Positions 47,433 through 58,828 of a DNA stretch of 64,000 nucleotides are shown here, piece after piece. Origin of the DNA: Isoetes taiwanensis (taxonomy: Eukaryota > Streptophyta > Lycopodiopsida > Isoetales > Isoetaceae); assembly GCA_021234155.1 (NCBI GenBank), contig JAJEKV010000159.1, positions 530,466 to 594,465 of the forward strand, written 5' to 3'. The notes under the pieces are model-generated. The model ran no database searches and had not been told where the DNA came from. It saw only the letters and a list, made by a program, of their open reading frames with translations. The translations under genes were made by a program, and so were the position numbers. Each line of letters begins with the position of its first letter. The first letter of the stretch is position 1.

Positions 47433-47509
47433 AAGATGCTCAAGAGTATGGACCTCCACCACCACCTCCACCGCCTCGTGGGAGGTATTGACGAAGCTCC
47501 CCAAATTTA

Positions 47510-48260
47510 AAGGGAAGAAAATCAAAGCTGCCGAGAAAAAGACAGAAAAGAAAAGGAAGAGGCAGGAGGAGTCCATCACCTTCCGGCTTCTAGCAGACGG
47601 AGACCCTCGCATTGCTGATCCGGCAGAGTAGCCCCCGACAAAGGAGTCGCATTATCACAAAAGCGTAAAACAAGAATAGAAAAGTAGATGACTACCAAAA
47701 GAAGGTGATGCAATGAGCAATGTTTGGACGACAAGAAAGCCGAAACGCTTCTGCAAGGACAAAGTCGAATGGAGGCAGAAGCACGGCTTGATGAGATGGA
47801 AGAATTCAAAAACTCTTATGGAATGAAAGATAAGGACATAGATAAAGGGGCAACGGCAAACTTGATAGGGCCAGCCGTAATATGGTGGAAAGGATACGCG
47901 AAAGTCCAACAAGCCGAGAAGAAACAATTGCAAGTTCAGACTTTCAAAGGCTGGCTCGCAGCACTACGCGTCGAGATCCCAAACAAGCGCGCATACGCCA
48001 GCTTTTACGTATCGATTAGGCAACTTATCCGTGAGCTGGGCAATAATCAAGAATTCATGAGGCCGGACTCAATGTACCTAGAATCACCTGAAAGGCAAGC
48101 AAAGGATGGATACATTGAAGGGTGAACAAAGAACATTAAGAGGTTGGTTCTCAGCAATCAACCCAAGGACGTTTCAGAGGTCGAGGATAAGGCCTTGAGT
48201 TTGGAAGAGGCACCAAGAACTCTGTGGCGTAAACAATACATTCAAAGGAAAGACAACAGG
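47510..48260 (+). pseudogene. gag: Gag fragment of the older chromovirus
   Basis: A lysine/glutamate-rich lead (47,510-47,570, KREENQ- and EKDRKEKEEA-like) is followed by the open frame 47,724-48,125 with RMEAEARLDEME, YGMKDKDIDKGATANL, AVIWWKGYAK and a helical segment up to QEFMRPDSMYL. It is the homologue of 40,816-41,007 and is better kept, with 133 codons open. The words after the stop (48,126-48,250) still align with the gag style KNIKRLVLSNQPKD. It starts 80 bp after the inner element and ends at unrelated phosphatase-like DNA. Confidence 0.7.
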
Positions 48261-48462
48261 GCAATATCAAACTAGATCCGACTATGGCTATCGCACTCTC
48301 CATCATTGGGTAGCAAAGCTAAAGCGCAGTCCTACGTGATCGCGAAGAAAGTCCAAAGACATCATGGCAAAGACACACCCAAAGACAGAGTCCAAAGACA
48401 AATACCGCAAAGACACCCCTCGATCGCGGGTGGAAATGTTGAGGGATGGGGAACCCAAACGG

Positions 48463-49136
48463 AAGTTGATGGTGCTTGACATGAATGGTGTAATCGGCAT
48501 GCATTAATAAATGTGCAGGAGAATGGGCCAAAAAATCTTGCCTCCACCCTCAAACGAACCATGTTAAAAGAAACCGCAAATAATTGCGCACTGGTATCAT
48601 GAGTTTGTGGAGGGGCACTACGAGGTTTGATATTGTGATCCGGAGTGCTTCTCTACTCGTAATACAAGGGATATGGTGGATGCATTGTACCCGTGATTTG
48701 GGACCAAATTTTAAAGGCATATGGTCAAGAGCAATGCTATGCATGCGAGCATCCAACCAATACAACAAAGCAACTTTTTTTCAAGGAGTTGAAGGTTGTA
48801 CTTGAGGATTTTCCTGAATATCATGGTATGATTTTTTTTGGTAGATGACAGCCTACACAAAGGGTTTCTAAACCCTGCACACACAACCGTTCCTGTTATG
48901 CTTTTCAAGGGCGAAGAGAACAACTTTTGCGTAAGTTTGTGTGTCCAAAGATTGGATTACTTTGTCTTCCCATACAGCTTGAAGAAACAATCTCCCAGCT
49001 AGATATCACTAATGCATGGTTGCGTATGAGACAGCTTGATGTGCTAGATTACCGCCTCAACAACTATCTTGTCTCTACTATTATATCCTCAATGCCCGTA
49101 GAGGTACAAATGCAGCTTGCCGGGCACCATTCTTGA
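48463..49136 (+). pseudogene. FCP1/SCP-like HAD phosphatase pseudogene
   Basis: KLMVLDMNGVIG (from 48,463) carries motif I of plant FCP1/TFIIF-type HAD proteins, with DMNG at 48,478-48,489. After shifted pieces with NTRDMVDALYP and a LED FPEYHG-like stretch, VDDSLHKGFLNPAHTTVPVM (VDDS at 48,841-48,852) gives the DD motif IV and the NPAHT segment common in the family. Motif I to DDS is about 121 codons, with no intron. The frame 48,927-49,136 may continue it. Functional members remove phosphate from proteins in the nucleus. The second motif I aspartate is N here, as in many plant paralogues. Origin by retrocopying or capture is inferred. Confidence 0.65.
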
Positions 49137-50400
49137 AGACTCTATCCACTCAAAACCCAATGACTCCCGAAAATACCATTGTACACTAGCCTTTGTAATA
49201 TATATGACTTTACGCTATGTAATCTTGAGTATTGATTCCAAGTAATGTCTCTAATACAACATAAAAAATTAAGATAAAGGTCTTCAAAATTTAAGATAAA
49301 GGTCTTCAAATTTTAAGATAAATGCTGAAATGATGAAACAACTAGGTCAAACCATTTTCAACCTTCATATGGTAGGTTGTCAAGGATCATCTCGATGGGT
49401 AGCCCCCTAATACCTCGTTGGTGTTCTGAATTTGATTCATCTCAAACTTGATTGTGTGACATGATGATCAGACAGGTAAGACCTTTGTTTTGAAATAGCT
49501 CCCAACTACCATCGGGTTGGATAGCATAGTATAAATCAGCCAACACATGTTCATCGACATTAAAAGTCCGACCGAACCGCCATGTACAATTTTGTCAAGA
49601 ATATGCCTCTCGCTAGCACACTTCACCACATAGAAGTCTGCATTCTCTTTGGTTGCCCTCCTCGGCTACAACTGCAAAATTGTCAACTTCCTCTATGTTT
49701 CCACTAAGCCATTCCCCATCACCTTCAAAGAATGCCTCACAATTTCAGCCATCAAGTGTTTCACCAAAGAGACTTCATAGGCTTTAGTGTCACATACTTC
49801 CAATTCTTCAACCTGTGCCTATTCACACAACATGACCAGTTTTCAAACAGCTACTACGTAAACAACTTAAACCTCTATGACCCACCCTTGTGGTCGATTT
49901 GGACATGTATGTCCGATGCCGTATTTCCTTGGTCCAAATGGCCCATTCTATCAACCGGTACCGCAAAGAGACAACAACAAGTATTGCAGCTCACGTATAA
50001 CATTACTCATCATAATACAAAGACTACTCATCACATTACAAGAGTTCACGACAAAGACTACTTTAAAGACAATACAAAGACAATACAAAGATATTTCAAA
50101 GATAGACAAAGATTACTTAGCGTATCACAAGCAGATGAAAGTATAATACCTTTTGATATTCCCGCTTGTTGATACCTTTCATTCCAACGAAGTCGCTAAT
50201 TCACGTGCATCGCCAGAAGACTCTAAATCTCACCCCCCATCATACTTGAGCTACTCTCTAGTGAATGCCCCCTTAAGGACCGCCTTTGTCTATCGTGGCT
50301 TCCCCTTACCATGGGCTATCCCAAAGAAATTCCACACTATTTCCTTCCCTAGCTCATTGTGATATCTTGGCGTAAAATAGAATGACAGTAAGATTTGAAT
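49137..50400. other. Unassigned stretch with simple repeats
   Basis: AAGATAAAGGTCTTCAAA-type units of 22-23 bp run about three times at 49,268-49,325. At 49,990-50,110, (A)CAAAGAC and CTACTC words repeat irregularly. The 146-codon plus frame 49,732-50,172 spans this repeat and has no known motif. Confidence 0.45.
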
Positions 50401-50403
50401 TGG

Positions 50404-51891
50404 CTAGAACAACCATCCGACCAAACTATATGCCCGAGAGAATTCTACACCATTTGATATAAGGCATGAATTGTGCTTTCTAAGATAGTGCCGCATAAAA
50501 AGAGTGTCATGAATCTTGTCATCACTTAAGTAAAAATGGGTTTCCTTCAATAGCTTTCCCATCCCGCAGCTTTTGTCTATCATATAATGCGGAGTGTCGG
50601 GTTCTATCTTTATGTTGTAATTCTCTCGCAAAAATCAATTACGTAAAACAACGATGCCATCTTGGATATTGTCCAGTAACTCCTTCGAATTGCGGGCCTG
50701 CCATCTAGCCCCCTGTAATTATGTGGCACAAATATCTTCAATGTGGAACACGATAGGAAATGAAATCCTTCAATTCCGCTCTCTTTGTAAGACAATCTAA
50801 GAACCGGGTTTTGGTTCTTTTTTTTTTCCCCGCCAGCTTGAGGTCTCGCCTTGTGCCGCAGCTTCGAATGTGTCCCACCAAAGCCTACCTTGGATTTCTT
50901 ACTTTTGTTTCCCTTCTTGGTCGATTTGATCTTTTTCTTTCACACACCGGTAATTTCCTTTTGATAACATACCGCGAACTCCACCCGCCTTCTTCGTCGC
51001 CTCCACCGAATCAGAGTAAGGTCTATAGCATAAAATGTAAGATTAGTGCAAGTTGAAAGCGTAAAAGCATGATTCAAAGGATGACAAAGACATCTCAAAG
51101 ATATTGCAAGATGCAATAAAGAGAGTATTACCTTTTCAAACGTTTTTCATTCAAGCAAGAACTCATGATCCTCTTTTCTTTGACATATAGGAAGACTTTT
51201 TATGCCACACCTCTACATTTCTGCGTGATCAAGGGCCATGTTTATACCATTCTTCACCCTCGCCTTGTTGCAAACCACACCCTCCGTGAGCTCGATGCTT
51301 TGAGTCATATGTATGTTGGCTGGCCGTGACATCTTCTCACCAGTCCACAGACCACAACAACACTTGCACTCTTTCACCATGAAATCCAGCCACGACCTTA
51401 AAGCATTCAAGCCTACTGCGTATACTCCAACTTCATATAGTATATGCAACAAAGAGTTTCCTTTCTCGATACTTTCTTTACATAAATAGGCTTTAACTTC
51501 TCGAAAGCCTTTAAGCAAACAGGTGTTCGTGATGTGCCTTTTGTATTGTTGAAAAAGCTTCAAATTAATGGTGGCCTTTTGGTTAGAAATATTTATGCAA
51601 GAATTGCAAGGAGCTTTTGTATGGAAACTTATACCCTTGGTGACTCCATAAGGTGCAAGGGAAGAAATTTGGAAGCCCTCGAGTCTCCAATAGTGTTCAC
51701 AACATCCTTCTTGCAAGGAGAGACTCGCTATTTTGTTTCCGCATTTTATAATGCTTTTCTTGCAAGCAGGGGTGAGAGAATCGACTCAACCTCCTTTGGA
51801 AGCAAGACCATGGACCATATCCAAGGACAAATTTTCTCCGATTTTTCTTAATGCAAAGAGCTTGCAATTGTTGCCCTTTTGAACCTATCAT
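50404..51891 (-). pseudogene. Minus-strand coding-like fragments, unrecognised
   Basis: In transcription order: the frame 51,716-51,213 (168 codons) with GFREVKAYLCKESIEKG and LRSWLDFMVKECKCCCG; then a lysine-rich stretch at about 51,000-50,800 (KKIKSTKKGNKSKKSK, HKARPQAGG); then 50,795-50,610 and 50,631-50,404 (GMGKLLKETHFYLSDDKIHD). Length and composition look like a decayed host gene or a transposon gene with introns. I cannot assign a family. The lysine-rich linker could be a nuclear signal. Fragments at 56.7-57.9 kb are on the same strand and could belong with these if the copia element between them is an insertion. Confidence 0.35.
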
Positions 51892-51951
51892 AAGAAATAT
51901 TGCACATTATTCAATGAACCTCTCCCAACCAAGAACACTCAAAAGATATAT

Positions 51952-52037
51952 AGCACTTAAAAGCATAAAGAAGCACGTACTTGATTTCGCACTCAAATGG
52001 ATACAAGCACTTAAAAGCATAAAGAAGCACGTACATG
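51952..52037. repeat. 29-bp word repeated at 54-bp distance
   Basis: AGCACTTAAAAGCATAAAGA and the following AGCACGTAC occur at 51,952 and 52,006 without change. Confidence 0.85.
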
Positions 52038-52896
52038 AAATCAAGAATTAGATGTACCTAACAACTCTGCCATAGTGGAATTGCATCTCAAATAACACCC
52101 CCGGCGCTTGCACTCCTTTGATTTGGCAAAATTCTAGGTTCTCGATTTTCATTTCGTGGTGATGAACCACCTCTTCATCACATCGGCCTTGGGTTCGAGT
52201 GAATGCATTTTGGTAAGCTTGTTGAAGTAATCAACTATAAGCTTGGCTATTTTTACCCGCTGGCTCTCTTGCTCGATCTTCCCGTCCAACCAATCGCTTT
52301 TCTCATCTTATTCGTACTTCTTTCTCTCAGGCATCCAATTTCTTGTAAATTGCGTGAGGAAAATGGATCTTCACGCCGATATTTCCCGTGTTTCAGTTGA
52401 GATCCAATAAATGAACAGTGTATTAGAATTCATCAGCTGAAAAATCCAATGCTAAACGGTGGATTGCCTCCAAGATCAGACGAAGCCATGAATTTCTTTG
52501 ACAAAGGGAGAATAAGTGAAGGAGAATTTGCGCGCCATGAGATCGTAGTTCTCGCTCAATTTGCAAAGTACAACCACTGCATCGAAAAATCCAGCCAAAA
52601 ATCCCACAATCATTTCCTAACGGGTTCATTCGTCGAGGTGGACATGTGAGTACATGAAGGGCGGAAAAAATGACGAAGCGGTTACACCCACCAAAGACCC
52701 AAATTAAGCAAAAGCAGTGGTGCTTTAAGCTGCTAAAACCCTACTATAAGCATATCGCCGATGCATGCTTTGATACCCACCAAAGATACTTTTGCCCCTT
52801 CTTACTTTAGCACACGTGACATAATGATTTATGGGAACTTTCCATAGATAATAATTTTGCATATGCTATTACAACTTCTAGTACCCCCCGACAAGA
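52038..52896. other. Unassigned stretch upstream of the copia element
   Basis: No LTR, primer site or gag of the copia element could be seen here. Short frames on both strands carry no motif. CCCACCAAAGA occurs twice at about 52,688 and 52,778. Confidence 0.4.
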
Positions 52897-53820
52897 TTGC
52901 GGGGCACTCTCAGACATTGCACATTCAAAATTTCAAAGACTTATAGAAATGGAATGTCTAGCCATTGTATATGGTCCGCACTTATAGAGTCATGCCAAAT
53001 TGAAGTTTGTAAGTCATGTGCCCCGGTAAGCAAAGACTGCCAATCCTTTCCATACTTCGCTATATTCATGCTACCCAAATTTTTGAGTTGGTACATTCTC
53101 GATGTCCGTGGTCCTTTCCCCTTTGCCTTTTAGGGTTCTTCTTATTTTGTTGTTCATTAATGATTACACACTCAGATACTTTTGCCTACTTTTGAAAAAA
53201 AGAAATCGATGTATTTGATATTTTCACCGCCTCTTGCAAACTTGTTGAAAGTCAAATTGGCCTTCCTCTTAAGATTTTATGCACCGACAATGGTGTTGAG
53301 TATAAATCCAAAGTTTTTCAAGCATTTTGCACGTAACATGGATTCAACATGAGTTTACTATACCGTAGACACCGTAACAAAATGTGTTTCCTCAACAAAA
53401 GAACCGCACTGCTTTTAAATTCAGAAGATCTATGTTGATTCATGCAAATTTATTAGTGCACTTTTGGGCTGAAGCTGTTTCATCATATATTTACATTTAA
53501 AATTATCTCACTACACCCGCACTAAAATCTACTACTCCCCGCTGAGGCTTGGACAAGTATAAAACCATCGCCATTTATGCTAATTTGATGTATTGCTTAT
53601 GTACTTGTTTCTCATAAAGATCGCAAGAAACTTGGCCCTAGAGGTCAAAAAGGTTATTTTATTGGATATTCTGCAGATTCAAAGGCTTACAGGTTTTTTG
53701 ACCCTGAGACACGTAAGGTGTCGATTAGTCATAGCGCTATCTTTGATGAATCTGCATGGGGATGCAAATTCAGTAAATCCTTCAGATAGTATTCTAACCG
53801 CTTTTTCCGTATGATGATGT
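52897..53820 (+). pseudogene. Copia integrase region (pre-integrase finger plus core)
   Basis: CKSCAPVSKDCQSFP at about 53,010-53,055 is the CxxC end of the pre-integrase finger. LDVRGPFP (53,098-53,121) is the start of the integrase core with the first catalytic aspartate. LKILCTDNGVEYKSKVFQAF at about 53,265-53,330 holds the second aspartate in the TDNG.E(Y/F) box. FWAEAVS-like text (53,465) and GQKGYFIGYSADSKAYRFFD with SHSAIFDES (53,650-53,760) close the domain. Frames change between blocks. Confidence 0.8.
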
Positions 53821-54179
53821 TAATGGGTATAATTCCCCGATGCTCATCAAACCGATACTCCAGCTTTGCATGTTGCTAACGAAAGTGAGAATGTAGAAGC
53901 ACCCCATGCCAATGTTGATGTCTTTGCTAACGTTGATGCTCTTGCAATTTTATTGATGAAGTTATTCCAGATAATGTTGAGCCTAATCCAGAGAATAGTC
54001 TAAGGCGCACAACTCGAACTTGGGTTCCTACCAAAAAATTCTTTATTATTATGCCTTTGGTTGTTTCTCATGATCCTCGTTACATATGAGCAAGCTTATC
54101 TCTTCACCAAATCATGAGATGTGGAAAATTGCAATGCAGTGATTTAATATGATGCTTTTGCTTTCTAAAGGTACTTTGA

Positions 54180-54890
54180 CTATAACCTAATTGCCTTTTA
54201 GAAGAAGAGCAATCAAGTGTAAATGGGTGTTTAAGACCAAAATGTTGGCTGATGGAACTTTTTGATACGCTTTAAAGCTCGACAGGCTAAGGGATACCAC
54301 AAATTGAAGGTGTTGACGATGAAGAAACTTTTTTTTTCCAGCAGCGCTTGACTACCGCTCGTGCATTGTTAGCATTTGCAGTGCAATTTGACTTGGAAGT
54401 TCATCAGATGAATGTGAAGACTGCTTTTTTTAACAGAGATATCACAGAAGGGATTTACATGAAACATCCCAAAGGTTTTGCACTTTCAGGAAAGGAGCAA
54501 ATGGTTTGTAAGTTGAATCGTTCCCTTTATGGGTTAAAACAAGCTTCAAGGAAATGGTATGAGAAGACGGATGCTTTGTTCCATTGATTTTCGATTATCT
54601 CATGCATATCCTAATCTTTCTAATAGGCATCATGGCAAGTCATTCATTTTCGTTGCACTCTATGTTGGTGATAATATTCTCGTTTGTAATGATATGAATT
54701 TTCTAATCTCCGTCAAGAAGCAGTTAGTATCAACATTTGAGACGCATTGATCTTGAAAAATATCCGTTTGTCTTGGTTTCAACATTCAACGTGATCGTTC
54801 AAAAGAAAGGATGCATTTAAGCCACACAAATGCTATACTAGAGGCAGTGGACAAGTTTGATTTGTCGCAGTGCAAAGTTGTAGCATCGCG
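54180..54890 (+). pseudogene. pol: Copia reverse transcriptase with altered active site
   Basis: IKCKWVFKTKMLADGTF (about 54,205-54,262) is the first conserved block. The open frame 54,348-54,587 gives TTARALLAFAV, HQMNVKTAFFNRDITEGIYM and the SLYGLKQASRKWYEK block. FIFVALYVGDNILVCND follows in another frame. The catalytic YVDD reads YVGD (54,661-54,672), so the first metal-binding aspartate is lost. Together with shifts this copy cannot be active. The IQRDRS and LSQ landmarks of the thumb region follow at 54,790-54,830. Confidence 0.85.
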
Positions 54891-55071
54891 TATGGTTGTT
54901 CATCCAAAAATTTGCATTTGTCTAAGTTGCATTGTCTGCAAACAGATCAAGAGCATGATGCAATGAAAAATATTCCTTATGCCGCCACTGAGCTCTTCAA
55001 TACTTTGCACATGCTTCTCTAATTTGCAACTAATCTTTTGGGTCAATTTATGTCTTCTCCGGTAAAGAACA

Positions 55072-55257
55072 TTGATCGCCGCGAAAACGATTTTGAGATA
55101 TTTGAAAGACACAACCAACTATGGACTTCTATATTGTAAGCAAGATGGTGAACAAGGAACTATGCCCTTAACAGGTTATACAGATGCAGATTGGACAAGT
55201 TCTGATCGTCTAATGGGATCTAAAAATGGGAATTGTTTTATCATTGATCATCTTTAG
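55072..55257 (+). pseudogene. Copia RNase H fragment
   Basis: AKTILRYLKDTTNYGLLYC, then LTGYTDADWTSSDRLMGS, the first catalytic aspartates of copia RNase H (GYSDADWA in most members). The normal GG..SW.SKKQ part is replaced by a stop at 55,255. The downstream frame 55,226-55,438 has remnants such as YTKTKVPHLWD, but no A..TK(A/G)L motif is visible. Confidence 0.8.
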
Positions 55258-55440
55258 TATCAATGGGCATATTCACACCTGGAATGACTCCGGCAACGAG
55301 AGTCTGAATAGGCATATTCACCCTTATTCCTTAATCTACACAAAGACGAAAGTTCCTCATTTGTGGGATATGCAAGTACAAAATTTGCTATATCAGATAA
55401 CAAGATTCGCAAAAAATACTATAAGATTTCAAGCTTAATA

Positions 55441-56369
55441 CTATATGGTGCTGATTTCTTACGGCAAAATACAATTATGAGGGCTCTCGGCCGCCCCCTA
55501 CGCCACCCCCCGGTGTGAATATGCACCCAAACCAAAGGGGGTTTAAGGGGATTTTAATTTAAATGTGTTGGACCCAATGGTTGTGTTAATTAATGTCAAT
55601 GGTAGTTATGTGTTGGTTGTTAATGTCAATGGTTGTTATGTGTTGGTTGTTATGTGTGTTGGGGATTTAATTTTTATATGTTGGATGTTAATGGTTTGTG
55701 TTGCAAAATTGTTGGTTCCCCTTCGGCCTTAGGGACGCCCTCCCCTCCTAGACAAAAAATTTTAGAATTCAAACCAAAAAAAACTAGAATACATTTGAGG
55801 TTTCATCACCTGTAGCTTTTGAATTTGATCACAATAAAACAAATAGAACATAAGTAAAAGTTACCATAAAGATAGAGCAGATTGATCCCATTATTCTGAA
55901 AGTCATAAAGTTTGCAACACCCATACACAAACATTTTTCAACTGGAATGTTAACAGCAGCCTTTGGCCTCCATGGATTTTTGTGGTGAGAAACCAAAGTG
56001 GGAAACTTTTCTGCTTGTTAGCACAAGGATCTAGAAGCCTTGGAATTTGCTTAATAACTGCCTCAAAATCTAAAAATGCATGGTAATTTTTTTGCAAGCT
56101 TCATTCGAATGAGCCATAAAACAATATCCAATAGCTAATCCTCAGATAATCGGGCTTGGTAGGATGTGAAAGCCTACCAAACCCGGCCGAAAAATTGCTG
56201 TTTTAGCATATATAACTTAACCAAACATATCCATATCATACACCATCAAAAAGATCTCGGAGAGAGCTTTCCAACGCAATAAAAATCATCTCAAACAGAG
56301 CCTTGGATCAAAAGTTATGATAAGAAATGTGTTGCCGGCGGGGAAACTGCACTACATGCGCCCTTCAAG
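55441..56369. other. Unassigned stretch after the copia element
   Basis: A 30-bp unit (TAATGTCAATGG...TGTTGGTTGT) is perfectly tandem at 55,591-55,620 and 55,621-55,650 apart from one base, with partial echoes on both sides. The minus frame 56,097-55,903 has no known motif. No copia LTR could be identified. Confidence 0.5.
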
Positions 56370-56560
56370 CCCTTCATGTGCCCATTATGCACCACACACA
56401 CAAAAAGAGGGCTTTTGTTGTGAGCCATTGGTTATTGACCATTGGGAAAAAGGCTAAAATCAATGGCCCTTCATGTGCCCATTATGCACCACACGCACAA
56501 AAAAAGGGCTTTTGTTGTGAGCCAATGGTTGTTGACCATTGAAAAACTCAAAAGGGGAAA
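56370..56560. repeat. Two-copy tandem repeat, 97-bp period
   Basis: CCCTTCATGTGCCCATTATG starts at 56,370 and 56,467; GGGCTTTTGTTGTGAGCCA and TTGACCATTG follow in both. The plus-strand frames 56,327-56,542 and 56,442-56,648 merely read across it. Confidence 0.9.
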
Positions 56561-56670
56561 TTTTTTCCATGGTCTTTTTCATGCTGGTCTTTATGGTCTT
56601 TTTGTGACCTCTTCGTGTAATCTGACTACGTCGATGCTCTTATCATGAATTATATACATATCTTGTAAAG

Positions 56671-57850
56671 TCAGAAGATACATTCCCAAATTATCCTTGC
56701 TATGGCCAAAAGGAATCTTAGAGGATAGAAAGAACATTTGACATTTCTCCAAATTCCGCCTTTTGCATACATGTCCAGTTGTCTTTTAGTTGTTCCCGCG
56801 GCACAAATGCACAATGCAAATCCTTTGTCATCTAAGCAAAGTGTATCAATGCTCATGCTAGCATCTATGAGCCCCCTCATCACATAAATTTATGCCGAAT
56901 TTCATCATGCCCGATGGTAGGTATCATTTTGTAGCAAGATCTATAAGAACCACATGAAAGCCCCAATCTCAGGGCTTGCCATTCCTCCGCAAAATCTTGT
57001 CAATCATTTTGTTTGCACGCAAACTCCCCTTAACTCCTTGAAGTCTTTAAAGTTCATAGAAGAAGCCAATGACACTATAGACTTTGCTAGCACATGCACA
57101 TCCAAACATACAAGGAGACTGTTGACATTCTTGAAGTCATATGAAGGTCTAGCATCCACGTCATCAAATATCTCAAGGACTTCTTCCTCTTCCCGTATTG
57201 AAGCTTCGAACGCTTGTTTTTTTTAGCGACTTACCATCATTCTTATCAACATTTTTTCGCTTCCTATTATCAGAAAAACAACGCCTCTTCATCTTGTGCC
57301 TTTGATGCACTACATAATTCTTGCCTTCACTTCTGTGTTTCTACTTTCTGCAAGCTCTTGACTGCTAACATTGGCAAGGAAGTTTGTCAAATCAGAGTTT
57401 GTCATTCTGTGCACCCCGTAAAGTATGTCTTTCAACTTTGTCTTTACAATTCCATGCTCATTTAACCTGAAAGATATATTGTACTTGTTTGTATAAATGA
57501 ATATGTAATTATAGACATCACTATTCATTGCTCGTATTAGGGCCTCCCCTTGGTGGGCTCAATGTTCACAAATGATGCTTTGACCTAAAAGTGCATGCTT
57601 CTTACTAGAGAGTATCTCTCTTTGATTTCGCGGCAACCAAAGCATCCGCTCTATGGTTCCCATCCCAAAGAAATAAACATCTTATTGAAAGATCACTCCA
57701 TTCCTCATTGATTGCAAACCGTACTCAAATGCTTTGTTTTCTTGCTTCCAAAAATCATCCCAGCTTTGCACAATCTGTTCTTTGACTGGAATTGTATTGC
57801 CCAATGAGTCAAGAATAGATAGAATAAAACTACCCTTCCTCAAGTATGTA
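56671..57850 (-). pseudogene. Minus-strand coding-like fragments, unrecognised, with a DGNHR motif
   Basis: In transcription order: a part from about 57,850 with VKEQIVQSWDDFWKQENKAF; then, in a shifted frame, SIRCLFLWDGNHRADALVAA (about 57,690-57,630); the frame 57,528-57,310 (LNEHGIVKTKLKDILYGVHR, MTNSDLTNFLANVSSQELAE); a part near 57,200-57,000 with EEEEVLEIFDDVD; and 56,883-56,671 (LCLDDKGFALCICAAGTTKR). The string LWDGNHR.DA resembles the D-G-N/H-H-R box of ParB/sulfiredoxin-fold proteins, but I cannot confirm the fold. Function unknown. Confidence 0.35.
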
Positions 57851-58577
57851 CCCATCATTCCTTAGTGTCTCGCGATTGCCTTGGCTCCCTTGGTAATAAT
57901 GCGCGACCGCTTGGTTTACTTGTATACTGGCAAAGAGAGATTAAGGGAGGATCTCTTCCCCGCGACAATTCGAAGTTCATTTAAGATCCGATATCATTTG
58001 CAAAGTGAAATTTTTGGGACGCCTACAAGATCCTCTTCTTCATGCTTCCTTTTTTTTTTTCAAAAGTTTTTCAACTTCACCCTCTTTAGGCTCTCTGATC
58101 AATGCTAGGCCTATCCTCTCGTGACTTGTAACTCTTCCATTTCAATGAAGTCCTCCCGATGTTCCCATATTCTCTTCATCCCCCTTCTCTATGAATTGTC
58201 TCTTCATTTTTATTCCTCGCTTTTTCGACCCTTTTTTCTCTTCCCCATCTTCTCGTGTTCGTAATATAGTTCCTTTCCTCGTTACAACCATAGCAATCGC
58301 ATAACAAAAAAAAGTAAAGGATTTTTAGGCAATAGATAGCAAAGACATAAAATACAAATTTGCAAAGGATATAATTCACATCAAAATAAATTTTATGCCA
58401 AAGGGAAGCTATTGTCTCAAATTGAAAATAGGCGCGATAATAAAATTCTAGAAACTAATATACAATAAAAGTCGGGCCTTAAGTGTTGTAGATTAGAAAA
58501 ATGCAGATTAGAAGCTACAAGATGCTCATGGTATGAAACAATGGCAAGAGAAGAGGTTCAAATTTTCTAATTCAAGC
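57851..58577. other. Unassigned stretch
   Basis: Pyrimidine-rich at 57,990-58,270 (many TTC/CTT words), purine-rich read from the other strand. No domain found. Frames 57,881-58,108 (+) and 58,379-58,176 (-) are not supported. Confidence 0.4.
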
Positions 58578-58704
58578 TCATACTTTGACACTAATTTTAC
58601 AACGCCTAAACTCCCCGGATAATAAACAATGAACCGCGGAACATGAACTATGAACATGATGAATCCAAAACATCAACAAAGAAAGCATACCGATGGACCG
58701 ACGT

Positions 58705-58828
58705 GGATAATCCTTCATAGCTAGCATAATGTTCCGGTAGAAGAAAGCACTATATCCGAATGTATAGATCGACGGATAATCCTTCACAACTAGCATAATG
58801 TTCGAGAAGAAAGCACTATATCCTAATA
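58705..58828. repeat. Two-copy tandem repeat, 69-bp period
   Basis: GGATAATCCTTCA.A.CTAGCATAATGTTC and AGAAAGCACTATATCC occur from 58,705 and again from 58,774. On the minus strand the frame 58,898-58,578 reads through both units in phase (GYSAFF..NIMLVVKDYP and GYSAFFYRNIMLAMKDYP). Confidence 0.8.

Larger units (their letters stand above)
24720..48260 (+). mobile_element. Older chromovirus copy, split by a nested element
   Basis: I assemble this from the primer site at 24,708, a first accessory ORF (25,273), a second accessory ORF with hairpin promoter (31,344-33,814) and a gag fragment (47,510-48,260), all plus strand. The 13.2-kb element at 34,243-47,432 lies between the second ORF and gag. 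In the inner element about 450 bp separate these two parts; here 431 bp on the left plus about 80 bp on the right do. Gag is related in both. The insertion duplication (5 bp expected) is not visible: flanks are TCGCA and AAGAT. The stretch 26.5-31.3 kb has no assigned content, and everything after gag is lost. Confidence 0.5.
52897..55440 (+). mobile_element. Ty1/copia retrotransposon pol remnant
   Basis: Domain order is gag-pre-integrase, integrase, reverse transcriptase, RNase H, which is the Ty1/copia order. LTRs, primer site and gag are not recognised on either side, so this is a truncated copy. All domains are shifted or interrupted. It lies between two groups of minus-strand coding-like fragments. 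Confidence 0.8.
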
